Shown here: positions 45,695-57,600 of the stretch, piece after piece
Numbering within the stretch: the first letter of the stretch is position 1
How the letters are laid out: each line of letters begins with the position of its first letter
Source: Siphonodentalium dalli
Taxonomy: Eukaryota > Mollusca > Scaphopoda > Gadilida > Siphonodentaliidae
Length of the DNA: 64,000 nucleotides
Assembly (NCBI GenBank): GCA_032622095.1
Contig: CP136065.1
Span: 92,325,343-92,389,342 of the forward strand
Reading direction: 5' to 3'
Notes under the pieces: generated by a model
The model's database searches: none
Told to the model about the DNA's origin: nothing
The model's input: the letters and a program-made list of their open reading frames with translations, nothing else
Made by a program: the position numbers and the translations under genes

Positions 45695-46179
45695 AGGTAC
45701 TCAATCCGAACAGAGGGTCCCTATCTCAACAGATTCCAACAACAACAATCCGATCAGAGGGTCTTATATTACTATTTCTTTGGCTTTGGGGGTAAAAAAT
45801 ATTTGATTCGAGTCGAGGAACCCGTCAAACAAAGCTCAGAGTTATTAGATACGGTATTGATTTTTGAAATTTGTTAGTTTCTCGAGATGAGTACTAATAA
45901 TTGCCGTCAGTTTCGTAACCTGCGCGAGATGTGTACACCAAAACACAATTCAAACAGACAAGGATGGATAACTCTAAAATCAAGAGGTAATAATAACGCA
46001 ATTTTGACTGAGTTCTGGGCCAGAAAGTATTCCCGATAATGAAAAATAATAGATTTCTAAAATTGATATCTAACAAATCTGAGCTTTGATGGGTGACTTC
46101 CTCGACTCGAATCAAATATGTTTGACCCCCAAAGCCATTGAAATAGTAATTGAGAGGAGTTTTATCGGATTGAGTACCT
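45695..46179. mobile_element. TTAA-flanked element G, second copy
   Basis: A 485-bp element, AGGTACTCAATCCG...CGGATTGAGTACCT (perfect 14-bp TIR), with TTAA at 45691-45694 and 46180-46183. Inner arms pair TTTGGCTTTGGGGGT with ACCCCCAAAGCC. Its right half is included in the three-copy tandem repeat that follows. Confidence 0.9.
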
Positions 46180-49100
46180 TTAAACAAGCAACAAAACAAA
46201 AACAAATAATAGAAGGACACTTTGCCGTTTGTCTCCGAAAAGGTGGATTTTTGGCCAGTGACTTTTGGTAAAAACAAACAAGCCAGGGTTGTGCATCAAA
46301 GATGGCTTTTGTTGAGTTTATTTGCCAAAAAAGATTTGAATTGTCAGAAAATAGTTTATTATCCCCCGCCAAATTTAAAATTTGCGGGGAAATATAGTAA
46401 TGGGTTCCGTCCGTCCATCCATCTGTCCCGAATTTGTAAGAGTCATAACTTGAACAAATGTAAACGGATTTCAAAGATTTGTGGTATATGAGTTCACCTG
46501 ACCATTACCTAGAATGAGTTCGCAAGCCAGGTCTGGCCAGATATTTTTACCGGAGTTATTGGACTTTGTTTATTATTTTTGTCGAATTTACCATATAGAA
46601 AATTTATAGACGACGTCACAGGGCTCATTTCCACAAATCTCAACGGATTTCAAAGATATGTGGTATATGAGTTCACCTGACCATTACCTAGAATGAGTTC
46701 GCAAGCCAGGTCTGGCCGGATATTTTTACCCGAGTTATTGGACTTCGTTTATTATTTTTGTCAAATTTACCATATAGAAAATTTATAGACGACGTCACAG
46801 GGCTCATTTCCACAAATCTCAACGGATTTCAAAGATATTTGGTATATGAATTCACTTGACGAGTATCTAGAACGAGTTCGCAAACCAGGTCCGGCCGGAT
46901 ATTTTAAGCGGACTTATTGGACTTTGTTTATTTTTTTGTGCATATGGACGACGTCACAGGGCTCATTTCCACAAATGTCAACGGATTTAAAAGATTTTTG
47001 GTATATGAGTTCACATGACCAGTATCTAGAACGAGTTCGCAAACCAGTGCGGCCGGTTATTTTCAGCAGAGTTATTGGACTTTGTTTATTATTTTTGGTG
47101 CAAATGGACGACGTCACATGGCTAGTACCTAAAATGAGTTCGCAAGCCAGGCTTTTTGACAAAATCCCACCTCTAGTTTAGCACATACTGAGAACGCAAA
47201 CATTATTGAGAATGCACTTCCCCAACTGCACATTTCGGTGGGGGATTCCGTCGTCTGCGACTGCTTGTTTAATTAGTAAGTATATAGTGTGAGTAAAATT
47301 TTATTTAAAGTTGGTTTTTAAAACTATGAAATAAAAGTTTTGCAAGACTTTTATCTCCATTTCAAGTTGGTTGGCATTTAATTGTTTCAAGATAGTGTTG
47401 TGTAAGATGAATCTGTTGATGTTCATTCTTGTTACTGTTCTTTATGTTTGTTTAAAATAGACAAATTAAGGGACGTAACTCTAAAAATAATTTGACAAAT
47501 AGTTTTTGAACTCGATCAAGATATTGTTGTGAAAGATCCATATACCAAATATGAATGGAATCGGTGGATTCTTGGTCAAGTAATTTCAAGTAAGCTGAAT
47601 GAAAAGCACCAGAAATCAATCATTCAGCACTCGATCAAAAATTAAACTTAATAGAAAACAAAAATCAGCATCCATACCCATAGGTTATTACCCGTATCAC
47701 CAGTATATATATATGTGTACACCAAAACACAATTCAAACAGACAAGGATGGATAACACTAAAATCAAGAGGTAATAATAACGCAATTTTGACTGAGTTCT
47801 GGGCCAGAATGTATTCGCGATAATGAAAAATAATAGATTTCTAAAATTGATATCTAACAAATCTGAGCTTTGATGGGTGACTTCCTCGACTTGAATCAAA
47901 TATTTTTGACCCCCAAAGCCATTGAAATAGTAATTGAGAGGAGTTTTATCGGATTGAGTACCTTTAAACAAGCAAACAAAACAAAAACAAATAATAGATG
48001 GACACTTTGACATTTGTCTCCGAAAAGGTGGATTTTTGGCCAGTGACTTTTGGTAAAAACAAACAAGCCAGGGTTGTGCATCAAAGATTTGAATTGTCAG
48101 AAAATAGTTTATTATCTATCCCCCGCCAAATTTAAAATTTGCGGGGAAATATAGTAATGGGTTCCATCCGTCCGTCCATCCGTCCCGAATTTGTAAGAGT
48201 CATAACTTGAACAAATGTAAACGGATTTCAAAGATTTGTGGTATATGAGTTCACCTGACCATTACCTAGAATGAGTTCGCAAGCCAGGTCTGGCCAGATA
48301 TTTTTACCGGAGTTATTGGACTTTGTTTATTATTTTTGTCAAATTTACCATATAGAAAATTTATAGACGACGTCACAGGGCTCATTTCCACAAATCTCAA
48401 CGGATTTCAAAGATATGTGGTATATGAGTTCACCTGACCATTACCTAGAATAAGTTCACAAGCCAGGTCTGGCCGGATATTTTTACCCGAGTTATTGGAC
48501 TTCGTTTATTATTTTTGTCGAATTTACCATATAGACAATTTTATAGACGACGTCACAGGGCTCATTTCCACAAATCTCAACGGATTTCAAAGATATTTGG
48601 TATATGAATTCACTTGACGAGTATCTAGAACGAGTTCGCAAACCAGGTCCGGCCGGATATTTTAAGCGGACTTATTGGACTTTGTTTATTTTTTTGTGCA
48701 TATGGACGACGTCACAGGGCTCATTTCCACAAATATCAACGGATTTAAAAGATTTTTGGTATATGAGTCCACATGACCAGTATCTAGAACGAGTTCGCAA
48801 ACCAGTGCGGCCGGATATTTTCAGCAGAGTTATTGGACTTTGTTTATTATTTTTGGTGCAAATGGACGACGTCACATGGCTAGTACCTAAAATGAGTTCG
48901 CAAGCCAGGCTTTTTGACAAAATCCCACCTCTAGTTTAGCACATACTGAGAACGCAAACATTATTGAGAATGCACTTCCCCAACTGCACATTTCGGTGGG
49001 GGATTCCATCGTCTGCGACTGCTTGTTTAATTAGTAAGTATATAGTGTGAGTAAAATTTTATTTAAAGTTGGTTTTTAAAACTATGAAATAAAAGTTTTG

Positions 49101-51210
49101 CAAGACTTTTATCTCCATTTCGAATCTGTTGATGTTCATTCTTGTTACTGTTCTTAATGTTTGTTTAAAATAGACAAACTAAGTTGCCGTAACTCTAAAA
49201 ATAATTGGACAAACAGTTTTTGAACTCGATCAAGATATTGTTGTGAAAGATCCATATACCAAATATGAATGGAATCGGTGGATTCTTGGTCAAGTAATTT
49301 CAAGTAAGCTGAATGAAAAGCACCAGAAATCAATCATTCAGCAATCGATCAAAAATTAAACTTAATAGAAAACAAAAATCAGCATCCATACCCATAGGTT
49401 ATTACCCGTATCGCCAGTATATATATATGTGTACACCAAAACACAATTCAAACAGACAAGGATGGATAACTCTAAAATCAAGAGGTAATAATAACGCAAT
49501 TTTGACTGAGTTCTGGGCCAGAATGTATTCGTGATAATGAAAAATAATAGATTTCTAAAATTGATATCTAACAAATCTGAGCTTTGATGGGTGACTTCCT
49601 CGACTTGAATCAAATATTTTTGACCCCCAAAGCCATTGAAATAGTAATTGAGAGGAGTTTTATCGGATTGAGTACCTTTAAACAAGCAAACAAAACAAAT
49701 AATAGATGGACACTGACATTTGTCTCCGAAAAGGTGGATTTTTGGCCAGTGACTTTTGGTAAAAACAAACAAGCCAGGGTTGTGCATCAAAGATGGCTTT
49801 TGTTGAGTTTATTTGCCAAAAAAGATTTGAATTGTCAGAAAATAGTTTATTATCTATCCCCCGCCAAATTTAAAATTTGCGGGGAAATATAGTAATGGGT
49901 TCCATCCGTCCGTCCATCCGTCCCGAATTTGTAAGAGTCATAACTTGAACAAATGTAAACGGATTTCAAAGATTTGTGGTATATGAGTTCACCTGACCAT
50001 TACCTAGAATGAGTTCGCAAGCCAGGTCTGGCCAGATATTTTTACCGGAGTTATTGGACTTTGTTTATTATTTTTGTCGAATTTACCATATAGAAAATTT
50101 ATAGACGACGTCACAGGGCTCATTTCCACAAATCTCAACGGATTTCAAAGATATGTGGTATATGAGTTCACCTGACCATTACCTGGAATGAGTTCGCAAG
50201 CCAGGTCTGGCCGGATATTTTTACCCGAGTTATTGGACTTCGTTTATTATTTTTGTCGAATTTACCATATAGAAAATTTATAGACGACGTCACAGGGCTC
50301 ATTTCCACAAATCTCAACGGATTTCAAAGATATTTGGTATATGAATTCACTTGACGAGTATCTAGAACGAGTTCGCAAACCAGGTCCGGCCGGATATTTT
50401 AAGCGGACTTATTGGACTTTGTTTATTTTTTTGTGCATATGGACGACGTCACAGGGCTCATTTCCACAAATATCAACGGATTTAAAAGATTTTTGGTATA
50501 TGAGTCCACATGACCAGTATCTAGAACGAGTTCGCAAACCAGTGCGGCCGGATATTTTCAGCAGAGTTATTGGACTTTGTTTATTATTTTTGGTGCAAAT
50601 GGACGACGTCACATGGCTATAGTACCTAAAATGAGTTCGCAAGCCAGGCTTTTTGACAAAATCCCACCTCTAGTTTAGCACATACTGAGAACGCAAACAT
50701 TATTGAGAATGCACTTCCCCAACTGCACATTTCGGTGGGGGATTCCGTCGTCTGCGACTGCTTGTTTAATTAGTAAGTATATAGTGTGAGTAAAATTTTA
50801 TTTAAAGTTGGTTTTTAAAACTATGAAATAAAAGTTTTGCAAGACTTTTATCTCCATTTCAAGTTGGTTGGCATTTGTTTCAAGATAGTGTTGTGTAAGA
50901 TGAATCTGTTGATGTTCATTCTTGTTACTGTTCTTTATGTTTGTTTAAAATAGACAAACTAAGGGCCGTAACTCTAAAAATAATTGGACAAACAGTTTTT
51001 GAACTCGATCAAGATATTGTTGTGAAAGATCCATATACCAAATATGAATGGAATCGGTGGATTCTTGGTCAAGTAATGTCAAGTAAGCTGAATGAAAAGC
51101 ACCAGAAATCAATCATTCAGCACTCGATCAAAAATTAAACTTAATAGAAAACAAAAATCAGCATCCATACCCATAGGTTATTACCCGTATCGCCAGTATA
51201 TATATATATA
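45931..51210. repeat. Three tandem copies of a ~1.75-kb segment
   Basis: Copies start at GTGTACACCAAAACACAATT: 45931, 47715 and 49429 (units of 1784, 1714 and ~1780 bp). Each holds the right half of element G, a hairpin-ended element (hairpin at 46364, 48121 and 49859, followed by CCGTCCGTCC), five ~115-185-bp subrepeats (CTCATTTCCACAAATCTCAA, GAGTTCGCAAGCCAGGTC) and a common tail (AATCGGTGGATTCTTGGTCA). Copies are nearly identical. Frames reading MNSLDEYLERVRKPG recur because the units repeat. Confidence 0.92.
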
Positions 51211-51394
51211 TATGCATCAAAGACGTGAATGCACAACAGGGCATTCTCTGATGTGGTGACTCGCCTAACTCGATGACCAAATGGTTGCCCAGCCTCAGTT
51301 TTGGTTGTATAATTTTCTATCTGCAGTCTGTGTATTGAAGAACATTTGGACAAAAATCATCTACATGTATGCAGGAATCAAGCCTGATTATAGC

Positions 51395-53750
51395 ATGTCT
51401 GGCATTTGCAGAATGAGGTCCCACATAGTGGGCTAGCATAACTAAATTCACCCTCTGCAGACCTCATTCTGCTTAGTCCTCATCTTCTCTGGACAGTTTC
51501 TTTATTATCAAATTTCTATAGAAACTTCTTCACATAGATTTTATTTCTTTTTAGCTCAACTTTACTTTGTAAAGTTTGAGCTATTGCCATGGCTTTGTCG
51601 TCCGTCGTCCGTGTGTGCGTGTGTGTGTGTGTGCGTGTGTGATGCGTCAACAATTTCCTTTAGCACAGGCTACAGGTCATACCTTTGGTCGGATCATTAT
51701 AAAAATTTTCATAGCTGTTGACATTGACATGTAGACGGGAAGTTCGGGAACGAGTCATTTTGGGGTTATTCGGGAAAAAAAACATGCCTGCCAGTGGCCA
51801 TCTTGGATTTCAAAATTCAATCCATTAACACGGGCTACAGGTCCTACCGTTCGTCTGATCATGGATGTTAATAAAGACATGTAGATGGGAATGAGTCATT
51901 TTGGGGTCGTTCGGCCAAAAAACATGGCTGCCAGCAGCCATTTTGGATTTTACTCTTTGCATGACTAAATTGTTTGGCACAGGCTACAGGTCCTACCTTT
52001 GATCGAATCATTATGAAATTTGTCATGGATGTTAACAATGACATATAGATGGGAACGAGTCATTTTGGGGTCGTTCAGCCATAAAACATGGCCGCGTGAA
52101 GCCATCTTGGATTTTACTCTTTGCATGACTAAATCCTTTGGCACGGGCTACAGGTCGTACCTTTGGTCGGATCATTATGAAATTTGACATGGGCGTTGAC
52201 ATTGACATATAGATGGGAACGAGTCATTTTGGGGTCATTCGGCATAAAAACATTGCCGCCAGTGGCCATCTTGGATTTCAAAATTCAATCCATTAGCACA
52301 GGCTACAGGCCAGAGTGTTCGTCTGATCATCATGAAATTTGTCATGGAAGTTAATATTGACATGTAGATGGGAACGAGTAATTTTGGGGTTGTTCGGCCA
52401 AAAAACATGGCCACCAGCAGCCATCTTGGATTTTACTCTTTGCATGACTAAATCCTTTGGCACGGGCTACGGGTCGTACCTTTGGTCGGATCATCATGAA
52501 ATTTGTTATGGATGTTAACAATAACATGTAGATGGGAACGAGTCACTTTTGGGGTCATTCGGTAAAAAAACATGGCCACCAGCAGCCATCTTGGATTTTG
52601 TTCTTTGCATGACTAAATCGTTTGGCACGGGCTACAGGTCCTACCTTTGGTCGGATCATTATGAAATTTGTCAGGGTTGTTGACATTGACATCTAGATGG
52701 GAACGAGTCATTTTGGGGTCATTTGGCCAAAAAACATGGCCGCCAACACCCTTCTTGGATTTTACTCTTTGCATGACTAAATCTTTTGGCACGGGCTACA
52801 GGTCGTACCTTTGTTCGGATCATTATGAAATTTGTCATGGCTGTTGACATTGACATATAGATGGGAACGAGTCATTTTGGGGTCATTCAGCAAAAAAATC
52901 ATGGCCGCCAGTGGCCATCTTGGATTTCATAATTCAATAAATTAGCACAGACTACATGCCGGAATGTTCGTCTGATCATCATGAAATTTTTCGTGGAAGT
53001 TAATATTGACATGTAGATGGGAACGAGTCATTTTGGGGTCATTCGGCCAAAAAACATGGCCACCAGTGGCCATCTTTGATTTCAAAATTCAATTCATTAG
53101 CACGGGCTACAGGTCGTACTGTTCGTCTGATCATCATGAAATATGTCATGGATGTTAATATAGACATGTAGATGGGAACGAGCAATTTTGGGGTCGTTCT
53201 GCCAAAAAAATGTCCACCAGCAGCCATCTTGGATTTTACTCTTTGCATGACTAAATCATTTGACACAGGCTACAGGTCGTATCTTTTGTCGGATCATCAT
53301 GAAATTTGTGATGGATGTTAATAATGACATGTAAATGGGAACGAGTCTTTTTGGGGTCATTCGGCAAAAAAACATGGCTGCCAGTGGCCATCTTGGATTT
53401 TACTCTTTGCATAACTAGGCCTTTCAACTTAACACATTCCTAATCACTGCATTGACTGTAACACAAGAAATTATTCCCTTTCCAAATTGAGCTACAGTGT
53501 CATTGACACTTTACTTTCATTTAGTTTAGTTTCTCTATATCGCCAAATTGGCAGACGACACATTGAATAATCGATGTTCCCAAAGGGTTACATCACAATA
53601 TTCACCATTCTGAGTCTATGTCTTCCATAGCAGATGAGGCTCTGCAGAATGAGGTCCCCAGAGGGTGAATTTGGTGATGCCAGCCTGCTATGCTTGATAG
53701 CATTCACTAAATTCACCCTCTGGGGACCTCATTCTGCAAATGACAGCCAT
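51395..53750. mobile_element. Palindromic element A interrupted by a satellite element
   Basis: Left part 51395-51547: TGCAGAATGAGGTCC, the arms around GGGCTAGCATAACTAAATTC and the stretch to GGACAGTTTCTTTA. Right part from ~53524: AGTTTCTCTATATCGCC, ATTGAATAATCGATG, then the GAATGAGGTCCCCAGAGG/CCTCTGGGGACCTCATTC palindrome. Together they follow the order of the complete copy at 6390-6821. Confidence 0.82.
51548..53523 (+). mobile_element. Satellite-cored hairpin-ended element (~11 monomers)
   Basis: Begins with a hairpin at 51553-51582 (AGCTCAACTTTAC arms), then CCATGGC, CGTCCGTCGTCCGTG and a GT microsatellite. The core is about 11 monomers of ~155-170 bp (GACATGTAGATGGGAACGAG, CGGGCTACAGGTC). 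There are two monomer types, ending in ACTCTTTGCATGACTAAATC or ATTTCAAAATTCAATCCAT. The far end is GAGCTACAGTGTCATTGACA and CTTTACTTTCATT. No coding capacity. Confidence 0.88.
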
Positions 53751-53759
53751 ACTAAACTC

Positions 53760-54590
53760 TTACTTGACAGGAATCCTGAAATCAAAAGTTGATATCCTCA
53801 CAAATATGAGTACTTGTGTTGTAATAATGAGCAAGTTATGTTCAATTAATCAGCTTTTTATCATATGAGTATACGCAGAAATGCGTATACCAATCTACCC
53901 AATGATGAACTTCACACAATAATACAGAAAATATGTAATAACTTTCAAAATTCATACCATTTAAATACTAGAAGAATTAAATGCGCTGACATCGGCATCA
54001 CAGGGATAATTGAAGGTAAAAACAACAATAAAAACCTGTGAGAACTTTTGTTTTTCCTCTTCAGAAGCCAGACCCATCCCATGATATCTTGTTATAAAAG
54101 AACAAATATTGGATAAATATTTAAACTGTGATCCCCCTTTCTCTTGATTAAAGCTCTAGTTTGATCCAGTTTATAAACCTGGACATTTATATTCTTTTCA
54201 GCAGTGATAATTTGTCTTTAAACATGAATTTGGGGAAATCAATTTACTATGGCATTGGACAAATCTGAGATAGCGACTCCCTATTAGGGAGTCAGATTGA
54301 CCTACTCGCTCAGATCTTGTATTCTGGAATTTTTTATTTTGTTCGTGGCAATACTCTACCCCCCCCCCCCTTCCTGGAAATAATCAGCAAAGGCTTAGCC
54401 AAATTTGAACTTGACCTGTATCTTACCGGTAATACACATATTCACATTAAATTTCAAAGCTATCTTTTAAATACAACTTCAGTTATCATCCAAAATAATC
54501 AGCAAATTCTAAGTCAAATACTCAATCAGAAATGGTCAAACCCAAACTACGTCCCTTTATTTGACACTATGCTCTTATATATTCATTTTT
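53760..54590. other. Upstream region of the helicase gene
   Basis: AT-rich with no recognised repeat. A perfect 19-bp palindrome (GACTCCCTATTAGGGAGTC) lies at 54274-54292 and a C homopolymer at ~54360-54370. The interval most likely includes intron sequence, because a 3' splice site precedes the start codon; the promoter was not identified. Confidence 0.45.
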
Positions 54591-54598
54591 ATTTGCAG
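54580..54598 (+). promoter_or_regulatory. Probable 3' splice site before the start codon
   Basis: A T-rich run, TTCATTTTTATTTGCAG, ends at 54598 and is followed by GTGTCTAGTTTCC and the ATG at 54612. This is a good polypyrimidine tract plus CAG acceptor. It implies an upstream non-coding exon and makes the in-frame ATG at 54561, which lies in the intron, an unlikely start. Confidence 0.65.
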
Positions 54599-54611
54599 GT
54601 GTCTAGTTTCC

Positions 54612-57600
54612 ATGGATCTCAGAGGTAAAAAAGGAGAGATGTCCATTCAACGCACTCTTCGGAACCTGGGTGGAGATTCAGAGGACTCTAGTGACGAAGA
54701 CGATCACACAGGTATAAGGACTGGTAATCCATCCTTGAATGCACCTCCCCGACAACAAAGACGTGTTGTGTCATCAGACATGACATATACGGGTGGACGG
54801 GGCATAAGGCGACCCGGTAATCAACGAGGTACTCGGAGCAATGGCAGTTCATATACTTCAAGAACTCACCAGTCGCAAAACAGAGCGGCCAATAGAAACA
54901 AAAAGGCACCCATGGATGAGAGACTGTTCACTTCTCTTCTACAAAAAGAACCACCAGAAGTTGCACTCGAACTAGGGTCAAGAGAGGAAGAGCTGTTGAA
55001 TATTCTGAATCAGCAGTGGTCAGTATATGCCGGGAATACATGTGTGAAGACCGACCGAATCTTAGGTGTGCTGGCAATTGCTTGTAAATGTGAATCTGCA
55101 GCTGAACACCTCATCAAGATTTTAGTGGCTCTCAACCAGAGTGCATTCCTAAAGACAACATTATCAAACTATATCATAGATGAATATTCCACTGTTGGAT
55201 CCAGAAAAGTAACCAGTTTACATAATACCATGGAAAACTTGTTGGTGGTCATTAGAACCTTGCTTCTGAGGATTCCGTCTTCAGTAACGACCGTGTTTGG
55301 AGTGATCGAACTTGTCAGCCAGTTTTCACACCAGAGCACAGAGGAGATCAGGGCAGCTCTGATAGAGGTGAAGGAATTGGGAAAGGCAGCTTTTGCCAAG
55401 TATGGAGAAGAGGTTGTGAACAAAGATAATAAGAACAAGGATATGGACCCACCTAGTGATTTCAGGGAGCTATCGATTTTCCCTTCTATGGATGACTTCA
55501 AGGACGACAAAGAGCCATTTCTTCGAGCAAATAAAGCAAAGGGGAGGTATGACAATCTTGATCATTACTTGGACATTCAGTTTAGGCTTCTGAAGGAAGA
55601 TTTCCTGTGTCCGCTTCGCGAGGGAATCTGTGAATACAGAGAATCAGTAGAAACTGGTGAAAACATCGGAGGAAGGTTCCAGAAGATCCGTGTTTATACT
55701 GGTGTTCACGTCGTCTGCCCAAGTTGTACAAATGATGGCGTGGCATATAGGCTAAAGTTTGATTCCAATTTGACTTATGTTAATTGGGCCACCACAAGGC
55801 GATTGATGTTCGGTTCGCTAGTATGTCTCTCAGAAGATGGCTTCCAAACCTTAATTTTTGGCACTGTCACGAAAAGTGGTCCTGAACTCCTGGCAATGGG
55901 ATTGGTCGATGTTAGATGTTACGGGGATGCTAACATTCTTTCAATGAGCATGAAATATGACATGGTTGAGACAACTGCATATTTCGAAGCTTATCGCCAT
56001 GTGTTGTCTGGTCTTCGGAACACATATCCCGGCCATCTTCCGATGGAGGAACACATTGTTGCATGCAAAACTGATGTAGCGCCACCTGCATATTTGGCGA
56101 ATGGAACTATTTTTGATTTACGCCCACTATTCGACACTGATATCATCATTAAAAAGACAACTACAGAGCAAGATACTGCAATTAGTGATCTTCTAGCAAG
56201 TTGCGGTATTCATGATTTTCACCGGCCAACTCAACAGAATATAGAAGGAAATTTCAGCACCGAATCTTCATGTGTGAGAGCCATTGATATCTTGGTCCCC
56301 AGTGAATGGCCTTCCGCTGACTTGCTCCGTCTTGATGCATCACAGATGGACGCCTTCCAACAAGCCATGACACATAACATAGCAATGATTCAAGGTCCGC
56401 CTGGAACTGGGAAAACTTACCTTGGTCTGAAAATAATGAAAACTCTGCTTTATAATAAGGATGTTTGGGCAGACGATACAGGAGGCAAGAAAGAAAACAA
56501 ACCAATCCTCATTGTTTGCTACACTAATCATGCCCTTGATCAATTTCTAGAGGGTATAAGCAAGTTTTATGAAGGCGACATTGTCAGAGTAGGTGGAAGG
56601 TCCAAGAGCGAAATTGTCAAGGAATTCGCTCTGGCGAAATACAGAAACAAATTCCGTGGAAAGATTCCTCAACCATATTATATTCACTCGCTCAACATGA
56701 GGATCAAGGTCATGGAATTGAAAGCCCAGATTCATTCTCTGTCATTGAGCATGGTTATGGCCAGAAATCACATTCTACATGAAAGAACACTCCGCGCAGT
56801 GATGGGTCACCATTTCACATCTATTAAGAATGAGGACCGATGCAGATTTAATATGGAGGGTTATTTGGCACCGTGGCTCGGCCTGCAGAATGATGTCGGA
56901 GAGTTATACACTTCATCATCACATGGGCGTGGACAAGATCTTTCAGAAGTTGAGGAGTATGTGAGCGTAATTCAGTCAACAATCGACCAGAGGCTAGTAG
57001 ATGAAGGTGAAGAAAAGCAGCATGATATATTTGATGCAACACTTCCACCAGATTTTATAATCGCATTCAATACAGTAAAGAAGAGGGAGAAACCGAAAGG
57101 TAAGAAGAGACAGTATTCGGTAGAAGATTATGTTCTTTGGCACCTCAACGACCCAGCTCGCATGACAGCGAGAGAAGCATCCGGCGTTCTTGATGTATGG
57201 ACTATGTCTATAGAAAGGCGCTGGAAATTGTACAAGTATTGGGTTGACAGATACTGCGAGAAGTTGTCTGAGATATTGCATCCTTTGAAAGAGAGATACC
57301 AAGAATTAGCGGAATTGTACATCGAGGCGCAAAACCAAAGTGACCGAGAAATCCTCAAGACTGCATCCATTATTGGTATGACAACAACGGGTGCAGCAAA
57401 ATACCAGGGTGTACTAAGAGACATCGGGCCGAAGATTGTCGTAGTAGAGGAGGCAGCTGAAGTTCTGGAGTCACACATTATCACAGCTATAAGTCCATCC
57501 TGCGAACATCTCATTTTGATCGGAGACCACAAACAGCTCAGACCGAATCCAACGACCTTCAAGTTGGCCAGAGACTACAACTTTGACATATCTCTTTTTG

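Noticed and set aside
46846-50622. Frames starting MNSLDEYLERVRKPG, present three times
   Set aside because: They lie within the tandem 1.75-kb copies and translate the subrepeats; there is no codon bias or domain, and the overlapping opposite strand is equally open.
51548-53523. Classic Helitron ends (5' TC, 3' hairpin plus CTRR)
   Set aside because: The hairpin runs straight into CTAAAAA without the usual spacing and no 5' TC end was fixed. Helitron/Helentron relationship is kept only as a hypothesis.
54561-54611. Upstream in-frame ATG as start of the helicase
   Set aside because: It precedes a clear TTTTTATTTGCAG splice acceptor and would add a hydrophobic stretch (YIFIFIC) unlike the family.
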